Shown: positions 1-8,801 of the stretch, one piece after another
Layout of the letters: each line of letters opens with the position of its first letter
Position numbering within the stretch: the stretch's first letter is position 1
Source of the DNA: Lutibacter sp.
Lineage (GTDB): Bacteria > Bacteroidota > Bacteroidia > Flavobacteriales > Flavobacteriaceae
Reading direction: 5' to 3'
NCBI GenBank assembly: GCA_002733665.1
Contig: NVWM01000010.1
Coordinates: 1-64,000 of the forward strand
Length of the DNA stretch: 64,000 bases
Position numbers and translations under genes: made by a program
Notes under the pieces: model-generated
What the model was told of the DNA's origin: nothing
Databases searched by the model: none
What the model saw: only the letters and a program-made list of their open reading frames with translations

Positions 1-1795
1 CATGGCAGCAGCAATAGTCAAACTCGATGCCCTGTCCGATCCGGTTGGGGCCGCCCCCGAGAATGATGGCCTTGTTACGTGTCGAGGGCAGGGCTTCACA
101 CTCTGCCTCCTCGGCGCCGAACACCGGCTGCTCATAGGTGGAATAGAGGTAAGGTGTCTTGGCGGCGAACTCTGCCGCACACGTATCAATGCGCTTGTAG
201 ACGGGGCGCACGCCCAGTCCGTGACGCAGGGCGCGGATCTCGGCCTCGCTCTTGCCGACCAGCTTGCCGAGACGCTTATCGGAAAAGCCGAGCATCTTCA
301 GGCGCAGCATGCCTTCATGATCCTGCGGCAGGCCGTCCTTCAGGATCTCAGCCTCGACCTCCATCAGCTCCGCGATCTGGCGCAGGAACCATTTGTCGAT
401 GGACGTGATCTGGTGAACTTCGTCCACGGACAGGCCCTGGCGCAGGGCTTGTGCCACAACGCGCAACCGGTCCTGTGTCGGCACGCCCAGCGCATTGCGC
501 AGATCGGCTTCGGTGTCGAATGCGATATCGTCCAGGCCGGACAGGCCTGTCTCCAGTGAGCAGAGCGCCTTTTGCAGGCTTTCCTGGAAGGAGCGGCCAA
601 TCGCCATTGCCTCGCCGACGGATTTCATTGCGGTGGTCAGCACCGGATCGGCGCCCTTGTACTTCTCAAAGGCAAAGCGGGGGATCTTGGTGACCACATA
701 GTCAATCGTCGGCTCGAACGAGGCTGGCGTGACGCCGGTAATGTCATTGTCGAGCTCGTCCAGCGTGTAGCCAACCGCCAGCTTTGCCGCGATCTTCGCA
801 ATCGGGAAGCCTGTCGCCTTGGAGGCCAGTGCCGATGAGCGCGACACGCGCGGGTTCATCTCGATCACGACCAGGCGTCCATCGGCCGGGTTCACGGCAA
901 ACTGGACATTCGACCCACCGGTCTCGACGCCGATTTCGCGGAGTACCGCAATCGAGGCGTTCCGCATGATCTGGTATTCCTTGTCGGTCAGCGTCAGCGC
1001 GGGCGCGACCGTGATGGAATCTCCGGTATGGACCCCCATCGGGTCAATGTTCTCGATGGAGCAGATGATGATGCAATTGTCCGCCTTGTCGCGGACGACC
1101 TCCATCTCGTATTCCTTCCAGCCGAGCAGGCTTTCATCGACAAGGATCTGGGCCATCGGTGAGGCGGCAAGGCCCGACCGGCAAATCTCTTCATATTCCT
1201 CGACATTGTACGCCACACCGCCGCCGGTGCCGCCGAGCGTGAAGGCCGGGCGAATGATGGCGGGTAGGCCGACTTCGTCCAGCGCGGCCATGGCGCGCTT
1301 CAGGCCTTCGATCCGGTCATACTTGCCGTCTTCCTTCTTCGGAGACGCAATGATGGCGGCGCGGGGATTTTCGAGGCCGAGCCGGTCCATCGCTTCGCGG
1401 AACAGCTTGCGGTCTTCGGCCATCTCGATGGCTTCGGCCTTCGCGCCGATCAGCTCAACGCCATGCTTTTCGAGGATGCCGGCATAATGCAGGTCCAGCG
1501 CACAGTTGAGCGCGGTCTGGCCGCCCATGGTCGGCAACAGGGCGTCCGGCTTTTCGGCCTCGATGATCTTCTCGACCACTTCCGGCAGGATGGGCTCGAT
1601 ATAGGTGGCATCAGCGAGTTCCGGGTCGGTCATGATCGTCGCCGGATTCGAATTCACCAGGATCACCCGGTAGCCTTCGCTCTTCAGCGCCTTGATCGCC
1701 TGCACGCCGGAATAGTCGAATTCACAAGCCTGCCCAATGATGATCGGACCGGCACCAATAACCAGGATAGAGCGGATATCCGTGCGCTTCGGCAT
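1..1795 (-). CDS. carB: Carbamoyl-phosphate synthase large subunit, N-terminal part (runs off the left edge)
   Basis: The large subunit makes carbamoyl phosphate from bicarbonate, ATP and ammonia supplied by CarA, for pyrimidine and arginine synthesis in the cytoplasm. About 598 codons are present, of roughly 1,070-1,100 in the family. They cover the first ATP-grasp (carboxyphosphate) half, the oligomerisation region and the start of the second half, where the motif [19 protein letters not shown] begins. Diagnostic pieces include [19 protein letters not shown] near the N-terminus and [10 protein letters not shown] in the first ATP-grasp fold. The ATG at 1795 follows a clear Shine-Dalgarno (TAGGAG, minus strand). 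The reading frame stays open to base 1. It is GC-rich and bacterial, and belongs to the alphaproteobacterial-type part of the window. The identification is firm; only the 3' part is missing. Confidence 0.96.
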   Translation of the reverse strand, partial: MPKRTDIRSILVIGAGPIIIGQACEFDYSGVQAIKALKSEGYRVILVNSNPATIMTDPELADATYIEPILPEVVEKIIEAEKPDALLPTMGGQTALNCALDLHYAGILEKHGVELIGAKAEAIEMAEDRKLFREAMDRLGLENPRAAIIASPKKEDGKYDRIEGLKRAMAALDEVGLPAIIRPAFTLGGTGGGVAYNVEEYEEICRSGLAASPMAQILVDESLLGWKEYEMEVVRDKADNCIIICSIENIDPMGVHTGDSITVAPALTLTDKEYQIMRNASIAVLREIGVETGGSNVQFAVNPADGRLVVIEMNPRVSRSSALASKATGFPIAKIAAKLAVGYTLDELDNDITGVTPASFEPTIDYVVTKIPRFAFEKYKGADPVLTTAMKSVGEAMAIGRSFQESLQKALCSLETGLSGLDDIAFDTEADLRNALGVPTQDRLRVVAQALRQGLSVDEVHQITSIDKWFLRQIAELMEVEAEILKDGLPQDHEGMLRLKMLGFSDKRLGKLVGKSEAEIRALRHGLGVRPVYKRIDTCAAEFAAKTPYLYSTYEQPVFGAEEAECEALPSTRNKAIILGGGPNRIGQGIEFDYCCCH

Positions 1796-1921
1796 GTTGC
1801 TTTTCTCCTACCGGCCAAACGGCTGCTCCATAGCTGGGAGTCGGGGGCGGGGGCAAGGCCAAAGGGATGGGTTTCCGTCAATAGCTGTAATTGATTTTAA
1901 CCAGCCCGCCTGACGCCCGGC

Positions 1922-2383
1922 CTAGACCGGGGCGTCATGCACGGTGGAATGCTCCTGGACGAGGTGCCAGCGGCCTGTGATCTTCTCCCAGACCTGCGAC
2001 ACAGCCTGGACCTGATTCATCACGCCGTCATGATGTGTGACACCGCTGAGCTGAGTAAAGAAATGGGCCGCTGCCATCTCGCGCGTACAGCGCAGATTGA
2101 TCGCCGAAACGATGCTGATGTGCCAGCGCTTGAAAGTATCCTCCAGGATCGGCTGCCAGAGCTGGCGGTAATCGTTCAAAGTGCGGTTCACTGAAACGTC
2201 CCGGCCGAAGTCGCTGAGTAAACGAATACAGCCCGGACCCGTGAGAGGGTCATCGGCGGCTGCCAGCTGGCCTTGCGGCCAACAGCGATACCAGTCTCGG
2301 ATGCGTTCGCGCACGGCGCGATCATCCGCTTCGATATGCTTCGAGCCGGAAATGAAATTATTGAGGGGCGTAACTCGTCCCAT
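1922..2383 (-). CDS. NTF2-like (SnoaL/DUF4440-type) small protein
   Basis: This 153-residue protein has the look of the NTF2/SnoaL fold: an N-terminal helix (residues about 20-40, with ERIRDWYRCW), then alternating strands, ending in a strand with WHLVQEHST that closes the cone. Proteins of this fold act as small enzymes or ligand-binding domains. No catalytic residues can be assigned here, so the function is unknown. It has no signal peptide and is probably cytoplasmic. It lies upstream of carB on the same strand, with about 125 bases between them, and could be a separate transcript. GC content and codon use match carB. The family call is moderate and the exact role is open. Confidence 0.7.
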   Translation of the reverse strand: MGRVTPLNNFISGSKHIEADDRAVRERIRDWYRCWPQGQLAAADDPLTGPGCIRLLSDFGRDVSVNRTLNDYRQLWQPILEDTFKRWHISIVSAINLRCTREMAAAHFFTQLSGVTHHDGVMNQVQAVSQVWEKITGRWHLVQEHSTVHDAPV

Positions 2384-2490
2384 GCAGTGTCTCCTGTCTC
2401 ACAATCTTGCTGAATAAACGTGTCAGCCTTTGGCGTGTTCCGGTTCGGCCGGGGAGAGACGGGGGTGATACGGTGGCGAAAATGTGCCGC

Positions 2491-2524
2491 AAAAGAAAAG
2501 CCCCGCTTCCAAAGAAGCGGGGCT
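2491..2524 (-). terminator. Rho-independent terminator of the glycine-zipper lipoprotein gene
   Basis: Read on the minus strand, an 11-bp perfect stem (AGCCCCGCTTC / GAAGCGGGGCT, 2499-2509 and 2514-2524) with a 4-base loop is followed by a T-rich run at 2491-2498. It lies about 27 bases past the stop of the lipoprotein gene. Confidence 0.9.
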
Positions 2525-2550
2525 CACCATCACTCTACTACCTCGGCTGC

Positions 2551-2889
2551 TTACCAGCGCGAGCTGTCATACGGGTAGCGGTCATAGATGTCGGCGCGGC
2601 CATCGCCATCCGCATCTTTTTCATCCGCCTGGTCTTTCACGCCGGGCATGTCGCAATCCTCGGATTCCGTACAGCCTTTTGCAGCGCCGGCAGACCCGCC
2701 CAGAACCGCGCCAATCGCAGCGCCTCGGCCAGCATCGCCATCGCCGACATTGTTACCGATCGCGGCGCCAGCGACGGCCCCTGCTGCGGCGCCAACTGCG
2801 GCGTTGCGTTCCGTCGTACCCGTTTGCGTACAGGCGGCCAGAGCAAGGGCGCTGGCGCCAATGGCGGCAAGTTTCAGATAAGCGGTCAT
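2551..2889 (-). CDS. Glycine-zipper lipoprotein
   Basis: A 112-residue lipoprotein starting at the ATG at 2889, preceded by AAAGGAA as a ribosome site. A longer frame from 2952 adds an implausible Cys/Arg-rich leader. The signal peptide ends in a lipobox (ALALAAC). A glycine-zipper segment with repeated GAAAGAVAGAAIG-type motifs follows (about residues 30-70). Such segments insert in or lie along membranes in Rcp/SlyB-like outer-membrane lipoproteins. The C-terminus is acidic and ends in DADGDGRADIYDRYPYDSS, a short Asp-rich stretch resembling a calcium-binding loop. A strong terminator follows. Its role is probably in the cell envelope; nothing more specific can be said. Confidence 0.75.
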   Translation of the reverse strand: MTAYLKLAAIGASALALAACTQTGTTERNAAVGAAAGAVAGAAIGNNVGDGDAGRGAAIGAVLGGSAGAAKGCTESEDCDMPGVKDQADEKDADGDGRADIYDRYPYDSSRW

Positions 2890-2988
2890 AGGACATTCCT
2901 TTCCGTTGTGTACGGGGCAGAAACGTCTTCTTTTCGGCTTGGTTCCAAGCAATTTCAGAGACTTGCCGGATCGTAATGCGGAACTCCG

Positions 2989-3723
2989 TCAGCTCCAGCG
3001 TTTGGCGAGCTTCTGGTCTGTCGCGTCCGCATCCTGTGTTGCGGCGCCTTGGTATCCGGTGATCGAGTCCGCGACGAAGGGATTGTCCTGCCGTTCCTGA
3101 CCGAAGGTGGACAGGGGGCCGTGGCCCGGTACGAAGCGCATCTCATTGCCCAGCGGCCAGAGCTTGCCGGTGATCGAGTCGATCAGCTGCTGGTGATTGC
3201 CGCGCGGAAAATCGGTCCGGCCGATGGAGCCGCGGAACAGGACATCGCCGACAAACGCCAACGCGCCATCCTTGTGATAGATCACGACATGGCCCGGTGT
3301 GTGACCGGGGCAGTGGGCAACGCCGAATTTATTGCCGGCCAGTTCCAGTTCATCGCCATCCTGCAAATAGCGGTCCGGCTTCACATTGCGGCCGTCTGTA
3401 ATGCCATATTTGGCGCCCTGGGCTTCCAGCTCGTCCAGCAGCCATTGATCATCTTCATGCGGGCCGATGATCGGGCAACCGGTGCGCTCGGACACTTCGG
3501 TCGCCGCGCCGGCATGGTCGAGATGGCCATGCGTCAGCCAGACGCCGACGATCTTCACGCCGAACTGTTGGGCCGCGCCCATCAATTTGTCGACCTCGCC
3601 GCCCGGATCGATGAACACCCCTTCCATCGTGTCGGTGGACCAGATCATCGACGTGTTCTGCTGCAGCGGCGTCACAGGGATGATGCGGATTTCGAGCTTC
3701 GGCTGGGGGGCATGGTCTGTCAT
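2989..3723 (-). CDS. MBL-fold hydrolase (glyoxalase II-like, YcbL type)
   Basis: A 244-residue cytoplasmic metallo-beta-lactamase-fold enzyme. The metal-binding signature THGHLDHAG sits near residue 64. Further ligands are seen in HCPGHTPGHV, in FVGDVLF and in the C-terminal FVPGHGPLS. The layout matches the glyoxalase II/YcbL branch, which hydrolyses thioesters such as S-lactoylglutathione, but substrates in this branch are hard to predict. The length is close to the usual 210-250. The ATG at 3723 is the only sensible start. It is divergent from the M48 protease at 3833, leaving about 110 bases for two promoters. The family is firm and the substrate unknown. Confidence 0.88.
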   Translation of the reverse strand: MTDHAPQPKLEIRIIPVTPLQQNTSMIWSTDTMEGVFIDPGGEVDKLMGAAQQFGVKIVGVWLTHGHLDHAGAATEVSERTGCPIIGPHEDDQWLLDELEAQGAKYGITDGRNVKPDRYLQDGDELELAGNKFGVAHCPGHTPGHVVIYHKDGALAFVGDVLFRGSIGRTDFPRGNHQQLIDSITGKLWPLGNEMRFVPGHGPLSTFGQERQDNPFVADSITGYQGAATQDADATDQKLAKRWS

Positions 3724-3832
3724 GCTTCAGAAATAGCGTCCGGAGAGGCCTTCGTGAAGGTGCAAGCGTGCTTTCCCTTGCGACGGGTCTTGGTTTAAAC
3801 GGTTTACCAAGCAGATTTGACGGAGATTGCTC

Positions 3833-4813
3833 ATGCGCCTGCCGCGTTATGCCTATGGCCACAAGACCCGCAGAAGCGGGCTGGGCGGCCTGTTGCGTAG
3901 CCGGTTCAGCCTGATCCTGGTCGGCCTGTTCCTCATCTTTCTCTACTGGCAGGCGAACCAGACCGAAGTGCCATTCTCGGGCCGCAAGCAGCTGAACACG
4001 GTCTCCATCGAGAAAGAGGTCGAGTTGGGCCAGCAATCCTATGTCCAGATCCTGAACCAGGAGCAGCAGCAGGGAAATGATGTCCTGTGCGCGGACGGAA
4101 ACACTTGTGACGGCGCCGAAGCGGAGTACACGCAAGCCGTCCGCGAGATCGGTGTCAGGCTGCAGCGCGCGGCTATCGAACTAGAGCAGGAACTCCTGCG
4201 AGACGGCGCCTCCTTCACGCCGGTCGCCGACCAGTTCGACTGGACCTATTATGTCGTGGATTCGTCGACGCCGAATGCCTTCTGCCTGCCGGGGGGCTAT
4301 GTCGCCATCTATACCGGCATCCTCGACATCACCGGCAATCATGACGGTCAGGTCGACACCGACGATATCAGTGATCTCGACAAGCTGGCCGTGGTGATGG
4401 GGCATGAGATTGGCCACGCCCTGGCCCATCATGGCGCTGAGCGGGTCAGCCAGCAGCGTGTTGTCCAGTTCGGGCAGATCGCCGTCGGCGTAGGCCTTGG
4501 CGACATGGACGCCTCGCAACAGCGCGCCATCATGCAGGCCTTCGGCATCGCGGCGCAGGGCGGCATGCTGGCCTATTCCCGCAAGCATGAGACCGAAGCG
4601 GACAAGATCGGCCTCGATCTGCTCGTGCGCGCCTGTTACGATCCGCGCGAAGCGCCGGATCTGTGGGAACGGATGGGACAGATTGGCAGCGGCCAGCGCC
4701 CGCCGGAATGGATGTCCACCCACCCGGCCTCTGAAACACGGGCCGAGAATTTCCGGGAATGGATGCCGGACGCCATTGCGGAATACGAACGCCGTTGCGG
4801 CGCTCTGGGCTAG
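3833..4813 (+). CDS. M48-family zinc metalloprotease, membrane-anchored
   Basis: A 326-residue protease of the YcaL/LoiP/BepA-like M48 group. The N-terminus is basic, followed by one membrane anchor (about residues 24-40, FSLILVGLFLIFLYW), which suggests a periplasm-facing domain. The zinc motif HEIGHALAHH lies near residue 194, with the third ligand in the later ETEADKIG segment. NAFCLPGGYVAIYTG is typical of the family. There are at least three cysteines outside the anchor. The ATG at 3833 has CGGAG seven bases upstream. A TTG six bases earlier is less likely. The stop overlaps the stop of the convergent DUF218 gene by a few bases. An unrelated M48 protease also occurs in the flavobacterial part (35277-36047). 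Confidence 0.9.
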   Translation: MRLPRYAYGHKTRRSGLGGLLRSRFSLILVGLFLIFLYWQANQTEVPFSGRKQLNTVSIEKEVELGQQSYVQILNQEQQQGNDVLCADGNTCDGAEAEYTQAVREIGVRLQRAAIELEQELLRDGASFTPVADQFDWTYYVVDSSTPNAFCLPGGYVAIYTGILDITGNHDGQVDTDDISDLDKLAVVMGHEIGHALAHHGAERVSQQRVVQFGQIAVGVGLGDMDASQQRAIMQAFGIAAQGGMLAYSRKHETEADKIGLDLLVRACYDPREAPDLWERMGQIGSGQRPPEWMSTHPASETRAENFREWMPDAIAEYERRCGALG

Positions 4814-5415
4814 GCGCCCTCTTCGTCCCCGCGCAGGCGGTCGATGATCGCATCCCGCCAGCTTTCAGGCATCAGGAACAGCGCCCAGGCGCCGGCCTCG
4901 TAATGCGCGCGGCGCCAGATATCCAGCGGGTTGTATCCCCCCGGAGGGCAAGCGGCGAACGCCTTGGGCTGGTCGCCCGGATGGCTGGCATAGATCGCCT
5001 TGGCACGCAGGACGTGCATGCAGTTCGAGATGAAGACGATCTTGCCACTGTCGGCGGCGCTGGTCGTATTGGCAAGGTTTTCCAGACCGGAGATCGTGTC
5101 CCGGCTTTCAACGTCGGCACTGATCCTGGCGGCCTCTCCGGACCGGCGCGCCGCAAGCAGGGCCATCTCCTGGCTGCCGAGTCGGCCTTCCTGCGGGCGA
5201 TGGCCGCCGACCATTTTCAACTGGTCGAGCCTGCCGGCCTTCAGCAGGGCGAGACCCTTGTCGATGCGCGCCGAGGCATCTGCGGCATTGTCGGTATAGA
5301 AGATGATCCCGCGTCCGCCGGACAGCTTGTTGGTCTGGTCCGAAAGCCGGGTGACGCCCCAGAAGAGAAGCGTTGCCACCAGGTCCGCGATGACCAGCCA
5401 GATAAAATATGTCAA
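4810..5415 (-). CDS. DUF218 (YdcF/ElyC-like) protein, 5' end lost at a sequence junction
   Basis: About 198 residues of a DUF218 protein: an N-terminal hydrophobic helix (FIWLVIADLVATLLFW), then a Rossmann-like domain with IIFYTDNAADASARIDKGLALL, MVGGHRP, a segment equivalent to the family's SxxT region (ESRDTISGLENL) and FISNCMHVLRA. Homologues such as SanA, ElyC and YdcF act in envelope or peptidoglycan-related processes. The only available start is a TTG at 5413-5415, and it lies in sequence that belongs to nqrA on the other strand. The true start is therefore not in this window, and the first few codons are not native. The stop overlaps that of the M48 gene. Confidence 0.72.
   Translation of the reverse strand: MTYFIWLVIADLVATLLFWGVTRLSDQTNKLSGGRGIIFYTDNAADASARIDKGLALLKAGRLDQLKMVGGHRPQEGRLGSQEMALLAARRSGEAARISADVESRDTISGLENLANTTSAADSGKIVFISNCMHVLRAKAIYASHPGDQPKAFAACPPGGYNPLDIWRRAHYEAGAWALFLMPESWRDAIIDRLRGDEEGA
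5400..5415. other. Junction between GC-rich alphaproteobacterial-type and AT-rich flavobacterial sequence
   Basis: Left of this point all genes are GC-rich and proteobacterial. Right of it everything is AT-rich and flavobacterial. The change is complete within about ten bases. It interrupts the 5' end of the DUF218 gene (the native FIWLVIAD segment starts at about 5406 on the minus strand) and touches the nqrA ATG at 5409. No repeat, integrase, tRNA or insertion sequence is present at the join, so it reads as an assembly chimera. Confidence 0.9.
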
Positions 5416-6758
5416 AAGACATCCGAATCAAAAAAGGGTTAGACATTAAGTTGCAAGGCGAAGCAGAGAAGATAATCACGAAATCTGTTGCCAGTAATGT
5501 TTACACATTATTACCTGAAGATTTTCATGGAATTATTCCAAAACTTATCGCAAAAGTTGGTGCAAAGGTAAAAGCCGGAGAGCCAATTTTTTATAACAAA
5601 TCAGTTGAAACAATGAATTTTGTTTCGCCTGTAAGTGGTGAAGTTATTGAAGTAGTTCGTGGAGAAAAAAGAAAAATATTAGCAATTAAAATTCAAGCGA
5701 CAAAAGAACAATCATACCAAGACAATGGTAAATTTGATTTGTCTACTGATGCAACTGCTATAAAAAATCACCTGCTTAAGACAGGTTGTTGGTCGTTTAT
5801 CAAACAACGCCCTTATGATGTAATTGCAAATCCAGAGAAATTTCCAAAAGCGATTTTTATTTCAGGTTATGCAAGCGCACCATTAACTGCTGATTATGAT
5901 TTTGTGTTGAATGGTAAAGACGCTGAATTACAAGCCGCAATTACTGCTCTTGGAAAATTGACTGACGGAATTGTTCATGTTTCTGTTGGTGCAAATTCTA
6001 ATTCACCCTTATCAAGCTTGAACGGAGTTTCATTACATACCGTTTCAGGACCACATCCTTCAGGAAATGTTGGTACGCAAATAGCGAAAATTGACCCAAT
6101 AAATAAAGGAGAAACTGTTTGGACAGTAACACCACAAGATTTAGTAATAATCGGTGAGTTGTTATTGACTGGAAAATTCAATGCAGAACGTATTGTTGCC
6201 GTTGGAGGATCATCAGTGAAGAATCCAAAATATTACAGAACTAAAATTGGAACAGAAATAGCAGCAATTGTTTATGATGCTGGAGTTGAAGGTGATAATT
6301 TTAGAATTATTAGTGGAAATGTACTTTCAGGTCGTGAGATAAAACCAGACGGATTTTTAGGGTATTATGATAATACAGTGACTATTATTCCAGAAGGAAA
6401 TGATTATGATTTATTTGGTTGGACTAAACCGGTTTTCAATAAAGTATCTACAACTCGCGCGTTGACGTTCTCTTGGTTAAATCCAAAGAAAAAATACGAT
6501 TTGAATACTAACACAAACGGAGAGCATAGAGCATTTGTATTAACAGGAAAATATGAAGAGGTTTTTCCTTTAGATATTTATCCAATGCAGATTTTGAAAG
6601 CATGTATGTATCAAGATTTAGATGAAATGGAAGCTTTAGGAATGTATGAAGTTGCACCTGAAGATTTTGCTTTAACAGAATTTGTATGTGTTTCTAAACA
6701 GCCTCATCAAGAAATTATAAGAAAAGGGTTGGATTTAATGCTTAAAGAAATAGGTTAA
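5409..6758 (+). CDS. nqrA: Na+-translocating NADH:quinone reductase subunit A
   Basis: NqrA is the cytoplasmic-side, quinone-interacting subunit of the NQR complex, which oxidises NADH, reduces quinone and exports Na+. The 449-residue length is normal. The N-terminus (MSKDIRIKKGLDIKL) and segments such as VSGPHPSGNVGTQIAKIDP are characteristic of the family. It is the first of six collinear nqr genes. The ATG is intact, but its upstream region, including any promoter, is replaced by foreign GC-rich sequence, so regulation cannot be read here. A 60-base gap with a short hairpin repeat separates it from nqrB. Confidence 0.97.
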   Translation: MSKDIRIKKGLDIKLQGEAEKIITKSVASNVYTLLPEDFHGIIPKLIAKVGAKVKAGEPIFYNKSVETMNFVSPVSGEVIEVVRGEKRKILAIKIQATKEQSYQDNGKFDLSTDATAIKNHLLKTGCWSFIKQRPYDVIANPEKFPKAIFISGYASAPLTADYDFVLNGKDAELQAAITALGKLTDGIVHVSVGANSNSPLSSLNGVSLHTVSGPHPSGNVGTQIAKIDPINKGETVWTVTPQDLVIIGELLLTGKFNAERIVAVGGSSVKNPKYYRTKIGTEIAAIVYDAGVEGDNFRIISGNVLSGREIKPDGFLGYYDNTVTIIPEGNDYDLFGWTKPVFNKVSTTRALTFSWLNPKKKYDLNTNTNGEHRAFVLTGKYEEVFPLDIYPMQILKACMYQDLDEMEALGMYEVAPEDFALTEFVCVSKQPHQEIIRKGLDLMLKEIG

Positions 6759-6770
6759 AACATAAACCTT

Positions 6771-6794
6771 GGTCACTGAGCGTAGTCGAAGTGA
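6771..6794 (+). repeat. Hairpin repeat (D type) between nqrA and nqrB
   Basis: TCACT-GAGCGTAGTCGA-AGTGA forms a 5-bp stem around the same GAGCGTAGTCGA loop found in the D-type hairpins of the paa locus. It is the only copy I found outside 37.7-52.9 kb. Confidence 0.7.
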
Positions 6795-6818
6795 GTTGAG
6801 AGTTTAAACATATATAAA

Positions 6819-8045
6819 ATGGGATTAAAACAGAATTTACATAATTTTAAAGAAAAGAATAAAGACAAAAAGTGGTTGCCACTTTTTAGCGCTTTTCATA
6901 CTTTTTTATACGCACCAAATGAGGTTACTCATAATGGTACACATATAAAAGGAGCCGATGATTTAAAGAGAACAATGAATACCGTTATTATGGCGTTGGT
7001 TCCTTGTTTGATTTTCGGAATGTTTAATGCAGGTTACCAACATTATCTTGCGATCGGAGAAATAAACAGTGTTTCAGGCGGCTTTTTTAGTCCAGAATTT
7101 TGGAACGCTGCCAATTTTTGGGTAGGATTTTTCAAAATACTTCCATTAGTACTTGTTTCTTATGGTGTAGGACTTGGAATCGAGTTTATATTCGCTATCA
7201 AAAACGGACACGAAGTAGAAGAAGGATATTTGGTTACAGGAATGTTAGTTCCATTAATTGTTCCTGTTGATATTCCACTTTGGATGTTAGCAGTTGCTGT
7301 TATATTTGGAGTTGTTCTTGGAAAAGAAGTTTTTGGAGGTACAGGAATGAATATCTTAAATCCAGCATTATTAATTCGTGCATTCTTATTCTTTGCATAT
7401 CCAACTTGGATGAGTGGAGATAAAGTTTGGGTACACGGTGCTGTAGAAAGAACAAATGAGATTGCTGCAGGTTCATCTGCAGATGTAATTTCTGGAGAAA
7501 CAATCTTAGGGACATTGGCACAAGGAAAAGAAGTCGTAGACTCAGTTTGGGATATGTTTTATGGCTTTATTCCAGGATCAGTAGGAGAAACATCTACTTT
7601 GTTAATTTTATTAGGAGGCTTATTCTTGATTTTTTCAAAAATCGGAAGCTGGAGAATTATGCTGTCAGCAGTTGCTGGAGCATTGGTTATGGGATTAATA
7701 TTTAACTTTGCAGTAGATGCAGAATGGATAACTGGAAGTAGTAAATTTTATGGGTTGATGAGTACCACTTTTTGGCATCACTTATTAATTGGTGGTTTTG
7801 CATTTGGTGTTGTATATATGGCAACAGATCCTGTAACAGCGAGTCAAACCAACAAAGGAAAATGGATTTATGGTTTCTTAATAGGATTTATATCAATTTT
7901 AATTAGAGTATTCAATCCTGCATATCCAGAAGGAGTAATGCTTGCAATCTTATTGATGAATGTATTTGCACCAACAATTGACCATTATGTGGTTCAAGGA
8001 AATGTAAAAATGAGAGCAAAACGTCTAAAAGCAAAAACTGCATAA
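6819..8045 (+). CDS. nqrB: Na+-translocating NADH:quinone reductase subunit B
   Basis: NqrB is the large integral-membrane subunit carrying a covalent FMN, and is central to Na+ transport. It has 408 residues and about ten hydrophobic helices, as expected. Family signatures include FGMFNAGYQH, GKEVFGGTGMNILNPALL and the C-terminal YMATDPVTASQT. The segment DVISGETILG (Thr near residue 228) lies where the flavinylation motif (D..SGAT) sits in characterised NqrB. Here Ala is replaced by Glu, so FMN attachment at this Thr is inferred rather than certain. It is followed two bases later by nqrC, so the two are probably translationally coupled. Confidence 0.97.
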   Translation: MGLKQNLHNFKEKNKDKKWLPLFSAFHTFLYAPNEVTHNGTHIKGADDLKRTMNTVIMALVPCLIFGMFNAGYQHYLAIGEINSVSGGFFSPEFWNAANFWVGFFKILPLVLVSYGVGLGIEFIFAIKNGHEVEEGYLVTGMLVPLIVPVDIPLWMLAVAVIFGVVLGKEVFGGTGMNILNPALLIRAFLFFAYPTWMSGDKVWVHGAVERTNEIAAGSSADVISGETILGTLAQGKEVVDSVWDMFYGFIPGSVGETSTLLILLGGLFLIFSKIGSWRIMLSAVAGALVMGLIFNFAVDAEWITGSSKFYGLMSTTFWHHLLIGGFAFGVVYMATDPVTASQTNKGKWIYGFLIGFISILIRVFNPAYPEGVMLAILLMNVFAPTIDHYVVQGNVKMRAKRLKAKTA

Positions 8046-8047
8046 CG

Positions 8048-8800
8048 ATGGAAAAAAGAACAGATAAAAATTCATATACAATACTATTCGCAGTGCTTAT
8101 GGTATTAGTTGTAGGTGCAATATTAGCCTATTTAGCATCCGCGTTGAAACCAACAATTGATGTAAATAAACAACTTGAAAAACAGCAAAATATTTTATAC
8201 GCTTTAGGTGTAAACGAAAATGACGAAAAAAGTGTTGCTTTTGTTTCTACTGATAAAGTTGCAGATGAGTTTGATAAATACATTGTAAAACAACTGGTAA
8301 TTCAAGGAGATGATGTAAGAGTTGATGACACAGCATATTTAATTGATATCAAAAAAGAACAAGCAAGCGCAAAAAATCCTTCATACAAAAGACAACTACC
8401 GTTATTTCTTGGAGTGAAAGACAACAAATTATCATATATCGTTCCTATAAGAGGAAAAGGATTATGGGACGCAGTTTGGGGTTATGTAGCAATGGATGAA
8501 AACATGACTGTAACTGGAATTTTCTTTGACCATAAAGCAGAAACTCCTGGGCTTGGAGCAAATATAAATCAACGATTTTTTATGGATGATTTTATCGGCG
8601 AAAATCTTTTAGATACTTCTGGAAAATTTGCAGGAGTTGATATTTCTAAATCAAATGCAGACCCAATAAATATAGATAAATTGGACAACGAAGTAGATGC
8701 AATTGCAGGAGCAACAATTACAGGAGACGGTGTATCGGCGATGATACGATCAGAATTGAAAGTATATTCGTCTTACTTTATAAATTTAAAAAAGAATTAA
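8048..8800 (+). CDS. nqrC: Na+-translocating NADH:quinone reductase subunit C
   Basis: NqrC has one N-terminal membrane helix (about residues 9-31) and a periplasmic FMN-binding domain, matching this 250-residue protein. The flavinylation motif D-A-I-A-G-A-T places the FMN-bearing threonine at about residue 223, very close to its position in Vibrio NqrC. ApbE, the enzyme that attaches this FMN, is encoded at 22902-23900. GLWDAVWGYVAMD and GLGANINQRFF are family landmarks. It is spaced by two bases from nqrB and one base from nqrD, so it is certainly co-transcribed. Confidence 0.97.
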   Translation: MEKRTDKNSYTILFAVLMVLVVGAILAYLASALKPTIDVNKQLEKQQNILYALGVNENDEKSVAFVSTDKVADEFDKYIVKQLVIQGDDVRVDDTAYLIDIKKEQASAKNPSYKRQLPLFLGVKDNKLSYIVPIRGKGLWDAVWGYVAMDENMTVTGIFFDHKAETPGLGANINQRFFMDDFIGENLLDTSGKFAGVDISKSNADPINIDKLDNEVDAIAGATITGDGVSAMIRSELKVYSSYFINLKKN

Positions 8801-8801
8801 T

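Noticed and set aside
819-1487. Long plus-strand frames opposite carB (also 2-559 and 1463-1894)
   Set aside because: They are antisense shadows of the GC-rich carB reading frame; their translations have no domain pattern.
3455-4135. Minus-strand frame of 226 codons overlapping two good genes
   Set aside because: It runs across the MBL hydrolase in another frame and antisense to the M48 gene; composition is that of a shadow frame.
1-5405. A horizontally acquired proteobacterial island in a flavobacterium
   Set aside because: The genes are ordinary housekeeping genes with no mobility genes, the join is abrupt, and carB has no reason to move. An assembly chimera is simpler.
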